64,000 nucleotides of DNA from Massariosphaeria phaeospora (GCA_011032825.1 JAADJZ010000006.1:62001-126000), one strand, 5' to 3'. Positions 23,630 through 34,674 are shown, numbered from the stretch's first letter. Notes: a model not told the origin generated them from the sequence alone. Numbers and translations are program-made.

Positions 23630-24345
23630 ACGGTAAGTCTCGCCTAAGGTAAGAGGGCGGGTCTCCTTGCTTCAATCTCTCCCCTTTGTAGTCGTCGCCT
23701 GCACGGTAAGTTGTGTCTTGCCTCCCGAGGGTTTAGATGTAAGCTCTGTTTTTTTTGTGTAGTCGTCCGCTGTACGGTAAGCTCTACCTGGATGGGTGGG
23801 TGGGTTTCCTTGCTTCCCCCTCTTTCTTTTCCTTCTGTGTTCTCTTGCGTGTCTTTGTACTCCTTATTTCCTTCTGTAGATCACTGTACGGTAAGTCCTG
23901 CCTGAAGTGGGTGGGTGGGTTTCCTTGCTTCATCTCGCCTTCTTTCTACTCCTATCTCCTTCACGTAGGCCCTCACGGTGAGTCGTTTTCCCTTCGTTTC
24001 ATGTCGCCTTCTTTTTTCCCCGCTTTCCTTTTTGTAGGCACTCACGGTGAGTCGTATCTTTCCGTTACTTCAGCTCCTTCCCCCCCCTCTTTCTTCATGT
24101 AGGCACACGGTTAGTCGTCTCTTTTTACTTGTCGCGTCTCTTCATGTAGGCACTAGGTGAGTCGTCTCTTTTTGCTTCATGTCGCTTTCTTTACGTAGGC
24201 ACACGGTGAGTCGTCTTATTTTGCTTCACGTCGCTTTCCTTACGTAGGCACTAGGTGAGTCGTCTTTTCGTTGCTTTGTTACTTTCTTTACGTAGGCACA
24301 CGGTGAGTCGTCATTTCTTTACGTAGGCCCTCGAACGGTGAGTCG
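23630..24345 (+). repeat. Tandem array of intron-like units separated by micro-exons
   Basis: Twelve near-consensus donors (GTAAGT, GTAAGC, GTGAGT, one GTTAGT) start at 23633, 23706, 23777, 23891, 23978, 24047, 24110, 24157, 24206, 24255, 24303 and 24338. Eleven pyrimidine-TAG acceptors end at 23691, 23762, 23879, 23968, 24037, 24102, 24149, 24198, 24247, 24295 and 24326. The segments between acceptor and donor are 14, 14, 11, 9, 9, 7, 7, 7, 7, 7 and 11 nt. The five 7-nt ones alternate GCACACG and GCACTAG, so the distal part is a repeat of about 97 bp made of two sub-units. Most intervening segments are 40-103 nt; one is 24 nt. Confidence 0.85.
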
Positions 24346-24412
24346 TGTTTTTCCTTTGCTTCTCGTCGTCACTACCTAACACCGGACCATCTACAATTTA
24401 TCATCACCATCT

Positions 24413-25100
24413 ACATGCGATTTGCGGGTGGGTTACCATTTATCATCACGATTTATCTGCAATTTGCGGGTGGGCGGGCGGTCACCATTTATTATCACCA
24501 TCTATCTGTAGTCATCTCTTGCCACGTCCGTAGTCTTCTCTTTCCTTTTTCTCTCTTTGCTATTTACTTCGCGATTTGCGGGCGGGCGGGCGGTTGCCGT
24601 TTATTATCTCATCTATCTGTAGTCATCTCTTGCCACGTCCGTAGTCTTTTCTTTCTGTTTTCTCTCTTTGCCATCTACTTTCGCGATTTGCGGGCGGGCG
24701 GGCGGGTACTATTTACCATCTCATCTATCTGTAGTTATCTCTTCAGCCATGTCCGTAGTCCTCTCCTTCTTTCTCTTTGCCATTTACTTTCGCGATTTGC
24801 GGGCGGGCGGGCGGGCGGGCACCATTTATCATCTGCCATTTACCATGTAGACATCTCTTCTGCCATTTACATTCGCGATTTGCGGGCGGGCGGGCGGGCG
24901 TCATTTATCACGTAGTCATCTCTTCTGCCATTTATCTGTAGTGATTTACTTGCGATTTGCGGACGGGCGGGCGGTCACCATCTATCATGTAGTCATCTCT
25001 TCTGCCATTTATCTGTCGTGATCTACTTGCGATTTGCGGGTGGGCGGGCGGCTACCATTTATCACCATATCTCACATATGCGGGAGGGCGGGTGGTGGTC
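24413..25100 (+). repeat. GGGC-rich tandem repeat with G-quadruplex potential
   Basis: Nine copies of gatttgcggg followed by runs of GGGC lie near 24417, 24460, 24571, 24681, 24791, 24874, 24951, 25028 and 25077. The step is about 110 nt in the middle and about 77 nt distally. The linkers are conserved (accatttatcatc, ctgtagtcatctcttgcc, acgtccgtagtc). Copies near 24681, 24791 and 24874 have four or five GGG tracts separated by single C residues, a canonical quadruplex pattern on the plus strand. Confidence 0.85.
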
Positions 25101-25927
25101 ATTTACTTCGCTATCTGCGTACAGTAAGGTGAGTCAGTTCCGTATTCCAACTTCCTTCACCTCGTCTCAGCACCAACTCCTCATCTTTCATCATATCAGG
25201 TAGGTGGGTGGTGGTCCTTGTTCGCTTCTGCCTTTCATTCTGCCAGGTGCTATTTCGTTGCTGGGCGAGGGTGCTGGCGGTGGCCATGCGCGGGATTTGG
25301 TTCTGGGATTGGTATACTGGAGGGTGGAGGTGTGCTTGGTATGGGAAGCATGGGGTGGACGGATGGCTGGTGGTGGAGTTGCGGAGCTGTTGCTGGTGCA
25401 GTGCGGAGGAGAGGATTGGGTAGGTGCTGGGGCACATACGAGGTAGCATAGATATCGATTAGCTTGAATATACTCTTAACTAGATCTCTGAATGCTGCTG
25501 TGCCATGCTCTGACTACAGGAATATTGCGCACGCTCCCAGAATGGCTCGAATCTGGCCACGCTCCGAGTAGAACACACAGTTCAAAGGCCCCGCAATGGA
25601 GCTTACTCATCTCACGATGCGAATATGCGCAAACTCAGCAGCCCCATGACGTTGGCCGGGCACATGGTGTCTGACAGTCTGCGCGTGGTTGTTGATGTCG
25701 TGGTCGTGGTCGTGTTGCGGGCGGGCGGGGTGGCCTGGGCGCCCGTTGCCCAAGCAAACACGACAGGGATTGGTTTGTTTACCTTCCGTGTACCTTCTGC
25801 GCTCGTACCACACTGCTTCTCCATCCATCCAACCCAACATCGCACAAACAATCACTCCACCCTCCGCATCACCGCCGACCTCGTCAACACCGCCAAGTTG
25901 GCGAAACTCACAGACTCGCCGTTCGGC

Positions 25928-28088
25928 ATGGATCCGCCATCGCCGTCGAAATTCCCCATGTCGCCCGGCATGCCCATCTTCTCCGTCAGCCCAGAGCGCG
26001 TGGCGGGGACGAAACCGCTGTACGGCCTGCCCGCACCGCCTTCGCCCTCGCTCCCAGACCTGCGCACCTCGCCGCTACGATCGCACCGACGGAACGACTC
26101 GGACGTCTCCGTGCATGGCCTTGCTGCTATGTTCGAGAACCTGGAGGTTAAGGACTTCAAGGAAGCTCAGGCCAAGTTCCAACAAGCCATGCATGCCTTG
26201 CAAAGAGAGAAGTCAAAGCACGCAAGCGAACTCCGAAAGCTGGAGAAGGATTGCGCGCTCAGCGTCGCTCGCCGCGACATCCGCATCGAGGAGCTCTCCA
26301 ACGAGCTGGACAAGGCGAAGACGTCTCCGGTGGGGTTTATATCCAAAGAAGACCACGACAAAGAGCGCCAGACGAGCCGCGAGGATGCCAAGAAATGGAG
26401 AGAGACAATCGAGAAGGTCAAGGAGGAAAAATGGCAGACCGACAGTAAACTTGTAAGCTGTCGGCCGTTTATACCACACTAGTGAGAGATGCTAATAGGC
26501 TCAGGCGGACGCCATTCGGAAGATCCATCAGTTTGAAGCCAAATACAAGAAGCACAAGGCGATCGGCGAAGAGAAAACCAAGGACTTGGCGGCGGCGGAG
26601 AAGTCATTGGTGGAGTTGCAAAGTAATGCTCATAACCACACACGCACCGTCCAGCTTGTCAAGTCAGACTTGAATTTTCAGACCAATCAAGCTATCATGT
26701 ACAAAGACAAGGCGTGGGCTCTAGAAAGTCAACTTAGGAGCGTACAGACCCAAGTCGACGAGGAGATACAGACGCTGAAAGACAAGCTCCAAGTCACTGA
26801 AGGAGAGCGCGATGCGTTGAAAACAAGCCTACAAGTGGAGGAAGTTTTACGCATCGCTGCTGAAGGACATATTGCTCTTCCTGCTGACACGACGGAAGAG
26901 TCCGAGGAGTTCGGACATCCGATCCGCTCTCCACGGAAACAACGCATGGCCAACAATCATGACGACGACAAGGAGAATGTAGCGCCGAAAAGGGCTGTTG
27001 TCGACAACATGTTCCTCCAGCAAGAACTAACGGTAGAGAAACGTCTGCGCGAACGTGCGCAAGAACAGATCGAGTTCATGAAGATGGAGTGTCAATTTCA
27101 ATGCTGCTCCTGTCGGGTTGCAGATTTTAAAGGAGTCAGATACGTTCATGACAATAGATACGCTGCCGAGATCGAACGTATCAAGGCATCTCTGCCTGCG
27201 ATGACGCCTCCGCCTAGTGATCATGGCGGTGATCCGATGGAGGGGTTGACTATCAAGGAAGAGGCGTTTGACGACGAGCGACCATTTACTCCTCCACCAG
27301 AAGAGACACCACAACAGGAGCTCATATTGGAAGATACTGACTGTTCCCGTGAGGACACTGTGGCACTGAAATCTCAAGTTAGCACGTCGCCGGAACCTAT
27401 CGTGGCGTTCTCTCCCACTACAGGCACATTCCGCTCTGTGCCATCGCCCGTCAAGGCTTCTACATCGATCCATATGGCTACTCCGGCCAAGCCATCTCCC
27501 CTAGGTCTCGGTGCTAATACTGACACCACTACCGAGTCACCTCCATGGACCCCTGATGCTACCAGCACTATGATACAAACTGAAAACGAGCCTGTTCTGC
27601 CCTCGCTTCGAGAGACAATACCTGGTCCTGAGGTGAAGATGGCTCCCCTATCTGTGGAGAAATCCAGTAGCGTCATCATCCACGAAGATGCTATGATGGA
27701 CAGCGACGAGGAAGATGAGCTACAAACGCCCAAGCACGACCCTCTAGGTTCAGCGAGGCCCAACCAATTCTTGACTCGCACCATCACCACCACCACTACA
27801 ATTCCGATTCACTTCTCGCCCATGACACCGGCCACTAAACCAGGCAATCGAATGTTTACACCTTCTACTGTAGCCCATGCGCCAGAGAATGCACGAACAC
27901 CGGTTCTCGGAGAACTCTGTCTCAACAAAGTTCCGATCGATCGAGAGGCGGCGCTTGAGGCAATCCGACAGCGACGCGGCAGAGCTAGGAGCATGGCTGC
28001 TGGGCATGGGACGCCGAGGAAGCAGATGATGGATGGAGTGGGTGAACGAAGGGATATCAGCGCACCTGTGCCGAGGGTACGACGATGA
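25928..28088 (+). CDS. snaD: Coiled-coil spindle-pole-body protein, SnaD-like
   Basis: Two exons (25928-26452 and 26505-28088) are joined in phase 0 over a 52-nt intron (gtaagc, branch gctaat, ctcag), giving 702 residues. The start MDPPSPSKFPMSPGMPIFSV is chosen because the segment is conserved-looking. The in-frame sequence upstream is leader-like (poly-Val, Thr/His-rich). A coiled coil runs over about residues 67-135 and again over 176-320, with heptads rich in Lys/Glu. A small Cys-containing patch (FQCCSCRV) follows near 365, then a Pro/Ser/Thr-rich disordered tail with several T/S-P sites, as in cell-cycle kinase targets. The SnaD assignment (Aspergillus suppressor-of-nud family, at spindle pole bodies) rests on remembered similarity of the N-terminus and architecture. 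Confidence 0.75.
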
Positions 28089-28402
28089 CAAGCACAGGAG
28101 CAGGAAGCTCCTTAAGACTGTCTTCGAAAGCAGCTTTGCTAACGAGGTGCAGCAGTGAAGTTCGTTTGTATAGGATTCCCGGTTATCTCTAAATTTAGTT
28201 GGTTGAATCATAGCATTGCAAGGAGTTGGATGAGCCCGGGGTTATTCTTCGATAGTCAACCTTGCATTTGGATCGCTGTTCTTCGGTTTGGCGTCCCTGG
28301 TTGGGCTGGATGTTCAAACGGGACACTGGATGTTTGAGGCTGGAGGCAGAATTTCCATCGTTGAGACTGATATAGTATCTGAACACCAATAATTGAAGCA
28401 TT

Positions 28403-28456
28403 ACCTCATATTATTTACCTCGTATTGTTCACCTCATATTATTCACCTCGTATCTG
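28403..28456 (+). repeat. 14-bp tandem repeat upstream of RPS5
   Basis: Three full copies and one partial copy of acctc(a/g)tatt(a/g)tt(c/t), with A/G alternating between copies. It lies 200 bp upstream of the ribosomal protein start codon. Confidence 0.8.
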
Positions 28457-28655
28457 TTGGTGCTGTCTTTGATGGCCGCGGGCTTACGTACACGGCCCGC
28501 GGTCTGTGCGCGCCAAGCCACAGCTTAAGCGAGGTCGGCCACCACATCACAAATTCATCCTGGGGAACTTCACGGACTCGCAGCGACCATCGACGACCAC
28601 GCCCAGCGCCTCCTACACCCTCCCGAACCAAGTCGTCTCCTCAACAGTCGCAATC

Positions 28656-29485
28656 ATGTCTGACGGCGAAGTTGAAGTCGAGAGCCCCGCCAGCTACCCT
28701 GTGCTTCCCAAGGAAGTCACCGACGAAATTGGCAGCATAAAGCTGTTCAACAAGTGGAGCTACGAGGATGTCGAGATCAGGGACCTTTCTCTCGCGTATG
28801 ACTCCCAGTTCTTTTGCTTCTTTGTTCCCTCAGTCGATTCGTGGGCGCGCATGGATTTTGGTGACTCTAGCTAATCTGAGCTTCCGTGTAGTGATTACAT
28901 CCAGATCCGCAGCCCCGTCTACATTTCACACTCGGCCGGTCGCCATGCCGTGAAGCGGTTCAGAAAAGCGCAGTGCCCCATCATCGAGCGCCTCACCAAC
29001 TCGCTCATGATGAACGGCCGCAATAACGGCAAGAAGCTCATGGCTGTGCGAATCGTCGCCCACTCCTTCGAGATTGTACGTCCCCGGGCCCGCTAGCCAA
29101 ACTCTTTCATGTCTCAGATCGGTTGAGGCGGAGTTAGGAAAGGATGATGGGTTAACAATTGCTACAGATTCACATCATGACCGACCAGAACCCCATCCAG
29201 GTCGCTGTGGACGCTATCGTCAACTGCGGACCCCGCGAAGACAGCACCCGTATCGGATCTGCTGGTACCGTCCGTCGTCAAGCCGTCGATGTGTCTCCTC
29301 TGCGCCGTGTCAACCAAGCCATTGCCCTCCTTACCATCGGTGCCCGCGAGGCCTCCTTCCGAAACGTCAAGAGCATTGCCGAGTGCCTGGCTGAGGAGCT
29401 CATCAACGCTGCCAAGGGAAGCAGCAACTCATACGCCATCAAGAAGAAGGACGAGTTGGAGCGTGTGGCCAAGAGCAATCGGTAA
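28656..29485 (+). CDS. RPS5: 40S ribosomal protein S5 (uS7)
   Basis: Small-subunit head protein that contacts mRNA and tRNA at the exit site. Three exons (28656-28795, 28892-29075, 29168-29485) encode 213 residues, the normal length. The joins restore [11 protein letters not shown] and [14 protein letters not shown], both conserved. Universal uS7 blocks are all present: [58 protein letters not shown] and [19 protein letters not shown] with the terminal KSNR. The presence of introns and a CT-rich leader is normal for fungal ribosomal protein genes. Confidence 0.99.
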
Positions 29486-30127
29486 AGGGCGCGCGTATGG
29501 TGCGTGGGCAGAATACTGGCGCGGACTGTGCTTCTACGCTTGGGGAGGAGTTTCTATGTGGCTGGTCTGAATGGAACTGGTCTCTTTGGCCGGACGATAT
29601 GGATGGCTAGCATGTATCGGGTCTCTAGGCGAACAACACCTCTTTCATGGTTGCATGATTACAAATATGGACACCGTTCGGTATAATCCAGTCAACGTGT
29701 CACTGTGGGGTGTCTGGGCTGTACCTTGTATAAAATCGAGCCTGCCCAGCGGGTTGAGTCCATCCGCGAAGATTAGTAGCCTCTGTAAGGGGAATGGAGC
29801 ATTACGCATGACCTGAAAATGGAACAGGCTATATATCACGCCCTTATCCTCTGGATGACATCCCGGTTGGTGCTTCAAAAGTCTAGGTAACGCTATATCC
29901 AACATGAAGCAAGCAGTCAAAGTCATGGCTCGGAAAGACACGAATAATTCACACGGTGATCCTGAATAGTTCTTATTCGGTCATGCGAATCTACCTTCGC
30001 CTCGATGGGCAGCACACCTTCTAGGGTATCTACCAGTTCAGCCCCGTGTTCTGTCTCCATCTAAGGATGCCATGACGCCTTTTTGACGCCCCTATCAATA
30101 CCCCCTTTATATTCGTACCGTATCGTA
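29486..30127. other. Convergent intergenic region
   Basis: Spacer between the 3' ends of RPS5 (+) and the coiled-coil membrane protein (-). No gene or clear repeat is seen. Confidence 0.5.
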
Positions 30128-31129
30128 TCATGCCGATGCTGTTGCCGTTGCCCTCGCCTTTACAGCCTTCTCCAGAATGCTTCCGAAGTTCTCATAGCTG
30201 ACTTTGCCGCCGTGCGCGTCCCCGTACGACACTGCCTCGGCATACGCCTCCTGCATGAGCTCCGCGTCGATCCGCACCAGCCAGCAGCCATCGGTGATCA
30301 TGGTATGAGACCCGTCATTCGACGTCTGAGAAAGCAGTCCAGAGGCGCGGATGAGCCGCTCAATCCACAGTCTATCCTTGCCCTCCATGAACGCGAGCTC
30401 CTCCAAGTCCACAGCACCGTTTAGCTGCAGCCCCTCTCGCGTTTGCTGCACTACGCGCTCCCGCCGCGCCTGCTCCTTCTCGAATTCGCGCCGCTCCTCT
30501 TCCTTCTTGCGGCCCCGCACCTCGCGCTCCGACTCTGCGATCTCGCGCTCCACGTCCGCGCGCCGCAACTTCTCGGCGAGCAGCGCGGCTTCCCGCTCGT
30601 CTTTGCCTTCTTCCTCGCGCAGCCGCCGCAGCTCGGCTTCCTGCCGGTGGAACTCGTGGTATGCGCGGCGCTGGTCTTTGCGGGCGAGCGATTTCGCTTT
30701 CTTAGTGCCGACGATGCGGTTTGCCGGCGTGGGCCGCGGACGCTCGGCTGGACCGGGGTCTGCGGGTGCGGCGTCGTTCGGTGGGATGTGGTCTGCTTGC
30801 GGAGGTGGGACGTGTGCGGCGTTGGGGGGTGGTGTGGGTGCGAAGGGCGGGGGGCCGAGTTCTTCGCCGTCGTCGGTGTCGGGTTGCAGGACGAGGTTGT
30901 TGTCTATGGGGAGGTCATCGGTGGGTGCGTCCGGGCCGCCATGCCGGTCATTGGTGGGTCGTTGCGGAAATTGCCGTGAGTTGTAGTACTCGGCGATTTG
31001 AGGGGCATAGTAGAGGGTGCCGCAGAGGATGATGGTATGTATTAGGTCTTGGAGGAGAGGCGTGTTGGCGTTTGTGAAGGGGAGGAGGAGGTTCAGGAGG
31101 GCGCGGGGTGTTGAGAGGAAGGCGCCCAT
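30128..31129 (-). CDS. Single-pass membrane protein with charged coiled coil
   Basis: Single exon of 333 residues from the ATG at 31129 (MGAFLSTPRALLNLLLPF). An in-frame upstream extension to 31303 is not conserved-looking. A hydrophobic N-terminal region with a helix around residues 26-45 (LIHTIILCGTLYYAP) is followed by a Pro/Asp-rich linker. A dense Arg/Glu coiled coil covers about 155-240. A compact C-terminal part (GKDRLWIERLIRASGLLSQ, DGCWLVRIDAELMQEAY, KVSYENFGSILEKAV) looks like the conserved core. The family is unnamed as far as can be recalled. Mitochondrial or ER attachment is possible but not shown. Confidence 0.75.
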   Translation of the reverse strand: MGAFLSTPRALLNLLLPFTNANTPLLQDLIHTIILCGTLYYAPQIAEYYNSRQFPQRPTNDRHGGPDAPTDDLPIDNNLVLQPDTDDGEELGPPPFAPTPPPNAAHVPPPQADHIPPNDAAPADPGPAERPRPTPANRIVGTKKAKSLARKDQRRAYHEFHRQEAELRRLREEEGKDEREAALLAEKLRRADVEREIAESEREVRGRKKEEERREFEKEQARRERVVQQTREGLQLNGAVDLEELAFMEGKDRLWIERLIRASGLLSQTSNDGSHTMITDGCWLVRIDAELMQEAYAEAVSYGDAHGGKVSYENFGSILEKAVKARATATASA

Positions 31130-32305
31130 TGTGTGGGGTGGCGGTTGTTGTACCGCGGGCGAGTGCGTAAGCTTTGCGTGGTGCTGTTGAAGTACTGGAT
31201 AGAAGGTGCTGCAGCACACAAGCGACTGGCTATGGACGGGGTTGGGCCGGAGTTGTCTGTAGTTCGGATTCACGAAATTCACGATGCAACTTCGAATGTT
31301 CACAACGGTGGAGTGGAGCTAGCCCACATGCAGATTAGCAGCTGACTAGCGCCTTCTCGGAAGAAAGTTTTACCCTTCTCAGTGCGGGCATGTGAATCAG
31401 CTTCAGCTTGCTGACTGGGATTCACGGAAGAGCGTATGACTTCGCATATGCACTCTCTCACTCGCCTACATGTGCGAATACGACAGGTATCAGAGGCTAG
31501 AGCTTACCCCGCGCGTATGCTGAATAGTGAACAGCTCCGACTTGTCTCCTCCACCCCTTGGTATTGCTGCCGCCGAGCTTTCCACACGTTACACAGTTGA
31601 TTGAATCCTTTCGCATTCGCATATCCAGTGGTCCGCATGCCCCATGGCCTGTTACTCTTTACAGTAAATGGCGGACTTCTGCGCGTCTCTCTCGGCCGAC
31701 ACCACATTTGCAGTGTTGGCTCCAACAAATTCGGCCATAGCACACATATTGGCCGCGGGTCTTGAAGGGTTGCTTTCCAACAACGCAGCTGAGCCATGTT
31801 GGTCTGTATGCAAGGTTAGAGCGCACCACTACGCACACCACGCGTCTTTAAATTCCCCGGCGTGGCTTGCATGGCTAAGCGAGGAAATATGTTCTCTATC
31901 ATACGTCAGTCGATGGCGCTAGTTTCGTCTTGGTAACGCATTCGTTTCTTGGAGTCTTCTCTTAATCAATTTAAGGACCGGTGTCTCCCTTCGACGGATG
32001 AACTACCTGCCGGGTTAGTGATACAACATCTGTGGTGGGTATATGAAGCGTGGATTGTGCTTCGTCCTTGTCTTCTTCGCCTTCTATGACGTGTGGACTA
32101 GCTGTACACTAGAGAACTTCTCTTCTTGCCGGCGCATCTTCTTTAGCACTCGGGTACCACTCTTGTCGTACATCGCTAGCACAACATCCGGTCCTCAATC
32201 TCCTCCTTTCCAGTGGCGACTCGGCATTGTTTCGAGGGTCGTTCGGGTTCAGCCACACGACTAGCCACACCTCTGCGACGCTCTTCTAGGCATATATCCG
32301 CCAAA
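31130..32305. other. Divergent intergenic region
   Basis: About 1.2 kb between two divergent starts. No gene is recognised. Short frames such as 31504-31797 (-) have no supporting features. Confidence 0.45.
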
Positions 32306-33989
32306 ATGAGTTCTTGGCCGAACGACTCCGGAGTAGGTCTATCTCTAGTCAATGCTACTAGTGCATGTCCTGATCTGACTATCTTAGTTCGATACCGACT
32401 ACGAAGAGCTCGCTCCAGTTGCTCTGACTGTCAAAGGAACCATTCCCAAATATGCGGCTGGCGTCCTCTATCGGACAGGCCCTCTGGGGTACAAGGTCAA
32501 GACTGACGATGGCAAGATCTGGGCAGCCAACCATTGGTTCGATGGTATTTCGTGCGTGCACCGCTTCCAGATCGACTTCCTAAACGAAGATGGCCCAGCC
32601 CATGTAACGTACCGGTCGAGGCGAACAGTAGATGAGTTTCTCGAGATAGTGCGGAGTACGGGAAGACTGGATGGCCTCACGTTCGCTGCGAAGCGTGATC
32701 CTTGCAAGAGCTTCTTCAAGAAAGTGATGGGAATCTTCTACCCCGCAAAGAACGGCAACAATATCGGCGTGACGCTTTCCATCAATATGCCTGGGGACAC
32801 CATAGAGAGGGAAGATTCCGCTGATATCAATGGCCATACCACCGGTGTGGATACACTTCATGTTAAAACTGATGCAAACATGATCAAAAGGATCGATCCG
32901 GAGACGCTGGAGCCTCAGGGCGTTGTGAACCAGACCGTACTCCATCCCGATCTAAATGGCCCACTATCCGCATCACATGCAAAGATGGACCCCGACACAG
33001 GAGATTTGTTCAACTACAATCTGCAATTTGGGCGTGGTGCCACTTACCGCATCTTCCGCACATCGGCTGCGACTGGCAAGACAGATATTCTCGCCACATT
33101 CCCCGCAAAACCGGCATACATCCACTCTCTGTTCCTCAGCAAAAACCACGTCGTTCTTTGTATATGGAACAGCCACATCACCTGGGGTGGTATATCCGTC
33201 CTATATAACCGCAACCTCGTCGATGCCATTGCTCCATTTGACCCCTCCCTGAAAGCGACGTGGTACGTGATTGATCGCACGCATGGCAAAGGCCTCGTAG
33301 CAACTTACGAGAGTATGCCCTTTTTCGCTTTCCACACCATCAACGCTTGGGAAGAACCCTCTGCTAGTGACTCCACTAAGACAGACATCCTCTGCGAGTT
33401 ATCCATGTACGAGAACACCGATCTGATCCACCGTTTCTTCTACGACAATCTGCTCAGCTCCAATGAAGCCACCAATGCCTATGCTGGCAAGAAGCGGGAG
33501 TCATGCCTGCCAATGCAAGCCCAATTCAGGCTGCCCAGCGTTGACTCTAGCGTCTCGTCCTCACAACCACTCCCTGTAGAGCTAGTGTTCAAAGCCGACA
33601 AAATGCTCTCCACAGAACTCCCCACCATCAATCCTCGGTACGCGACGAAACGCCACCGCTTCGTCTACGGCACCACCGACCGCTTGAAATCCTCCTTCAC
33701 CGACGGCCTGGCCAAGTTCGACAACATCACTCAGAAATCGATCTTCTGGGAAACGGAGGGCCATACACCCGGCGAGGCGGTCTTTATCGCCGACCCGCAG
33801 GGCCAGAAGGAAGACGACGGTGTGCTCTTGTCGGTGGTGTTGGATGGGTTCAAGGAGAAGAGTTATCTGCTTGTGCTCGATGCGAGAGATTTGACAGAGA
33901 TGGGGCGCGCGGAGATGCAAGGTCCGATGGCATTTGGGTTCCATGGGGCGTACAAGGCGGGGAAGATGGCATACAGGATCGATACGTAG
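32306..33989 (+). CDS. Carotenoid/stilbene cleavage oxygenase
   Basis: Non-haem iron dioxygenase of the RPE65/CCD family, 542 residues. Exon 1 is only 27 nt (32306-32332, MSSWPNDSG). A 55-nt intron (gtaggt...cttag) leads in phase 0 to exon 2 (32388-33989), which restores the N-terminal family block FDTDYEELAPVALTVKGTIP and PKYAAGVLYRTGP. Expected iron-ligand regions are visible: HAKMDPDTGDLFNYN, HSLFLSKNHVVL, AFHTINAWEE and, at the C-terminus, GFHGAYKAG. The second-shell NHWFDGIS motif is also present. The length fits the soluble CAO-1 or lignostilbene-type branch better than the torulene-cleaving branch, but the substrate cannot be fixed from sequence alone. No carotenogenesis genes lie next to it. 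Confidence 0.9.
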
Positions 33990-34012
33990 GAGTTGCGTAT
34001 TGAAGTGACTTT

Positions 34013-34300
34013 GTTGCTGGAACATCCTACACTGTCAGGAGCATTGCGGATACGCCTCTATTTTACTTAGCTATTACACGATGCTAAGGCGCACTAACGC
34101 GAGAACAGCTTCTTATCTCTACAATATCTGTTTTGGACGTTATCTATTTTGCTGGATACGATGGCCTTTGTTTAAACGATAGGAATATGCTTACCTGTTG
34201 CTAGAATATCCTACACTGTTAGCAGAATTGCGGATATGCCTCTAATTTACGTCGCTATTGTACTTGCTAAGGCGCACCTAGGCAAACACGGCCTCTTATT
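34013..34300 (+). repeat. Diverged direct duplication 3' of the oxygenase gene
   Basis: Copy 1 (34013-34117) and copy 2 (34197-34300) both read gttgct-ga-atcctacactgt ... attgcggata-gcctcta ... gctaaggcgca. They lie 184 nt apart. Several differences are C/T or G/A. Confidence 0.75.
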
Positions 34301-34454
34301 TTTAATATGGTATATCGGACTGGATTTCGGGGCTCTGACTACGGTGCACTTCGTGTGAGTCGGTGTTATTAGCGTCATATCGCGCGATGAGTTTGATGCG
34401 TCCTTCCTACGAGTCGGACCTTTAGAGTCAGAGCCGCGTGAGTCTTTGCGGAGG

Positions 34455-34460
34455 TATATA
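34455..34460 (+). promoter_or_regulatory. TATA box of the 107-residue protein gene
   Basis: TATATA sits 215 nt before the start codon and is followed by a CT/CA-rich leader. Several GAGTC copies lie between 34355 and 34445. Confidence 0.5.
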
Positions 34461-34674
34461 AGTCCTCTCGCGGTGGCCTTGCTTCCTTCTTTCTTTACAC
34501 ACCTTCCTATCAACATATCAGCACATCAACAACGGCGATCGAATTACCAAACATCAACTTCTCTGCATAGCAAACAACATCTTCCGATACACCAAATCGA
34601 ATCCTCGAGCCTGATATCCCCACCGCGTACGGTCAATCATCTACACATCAGCATACTGCGCGGATACCGTACCG

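Larger units (their letters stand above)
23130..25200 (+). ncRNA. Putative spliced non-coding transcript or very long 5' leader
   Basis: Inferred only. After the TATA box there is a consensus intron at 23424-23536 (gtaagt, branch gctaac, ttttag). Then come an ordinary exon (23537-23632), the micro-exon array and the GGGC array. A last donor (gtgagt, 25129) and a CAG|GTAGGT junction at 25199-25200 follow. No continuous reading frame spans these exons. It could be an independent long RNA or the 5' leader of the SnaD-like gene starting at 25928. The plus-strand frames between 25204 and 25450 do not look coding. Confidence 0.35.

Noticed and set aside
23630..25100. CRISPR-like reading of the tandem units
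   Set aside because: Spacers are related to one another and the conserved parts are splice signals or G-tracts; the host is a eukaryote.
25204..25451. Gly/Trp-rich frames after the GGGC array
   Set aside because: Three overlapping frames of similar length and G-rich composition; no protein-like pattern.
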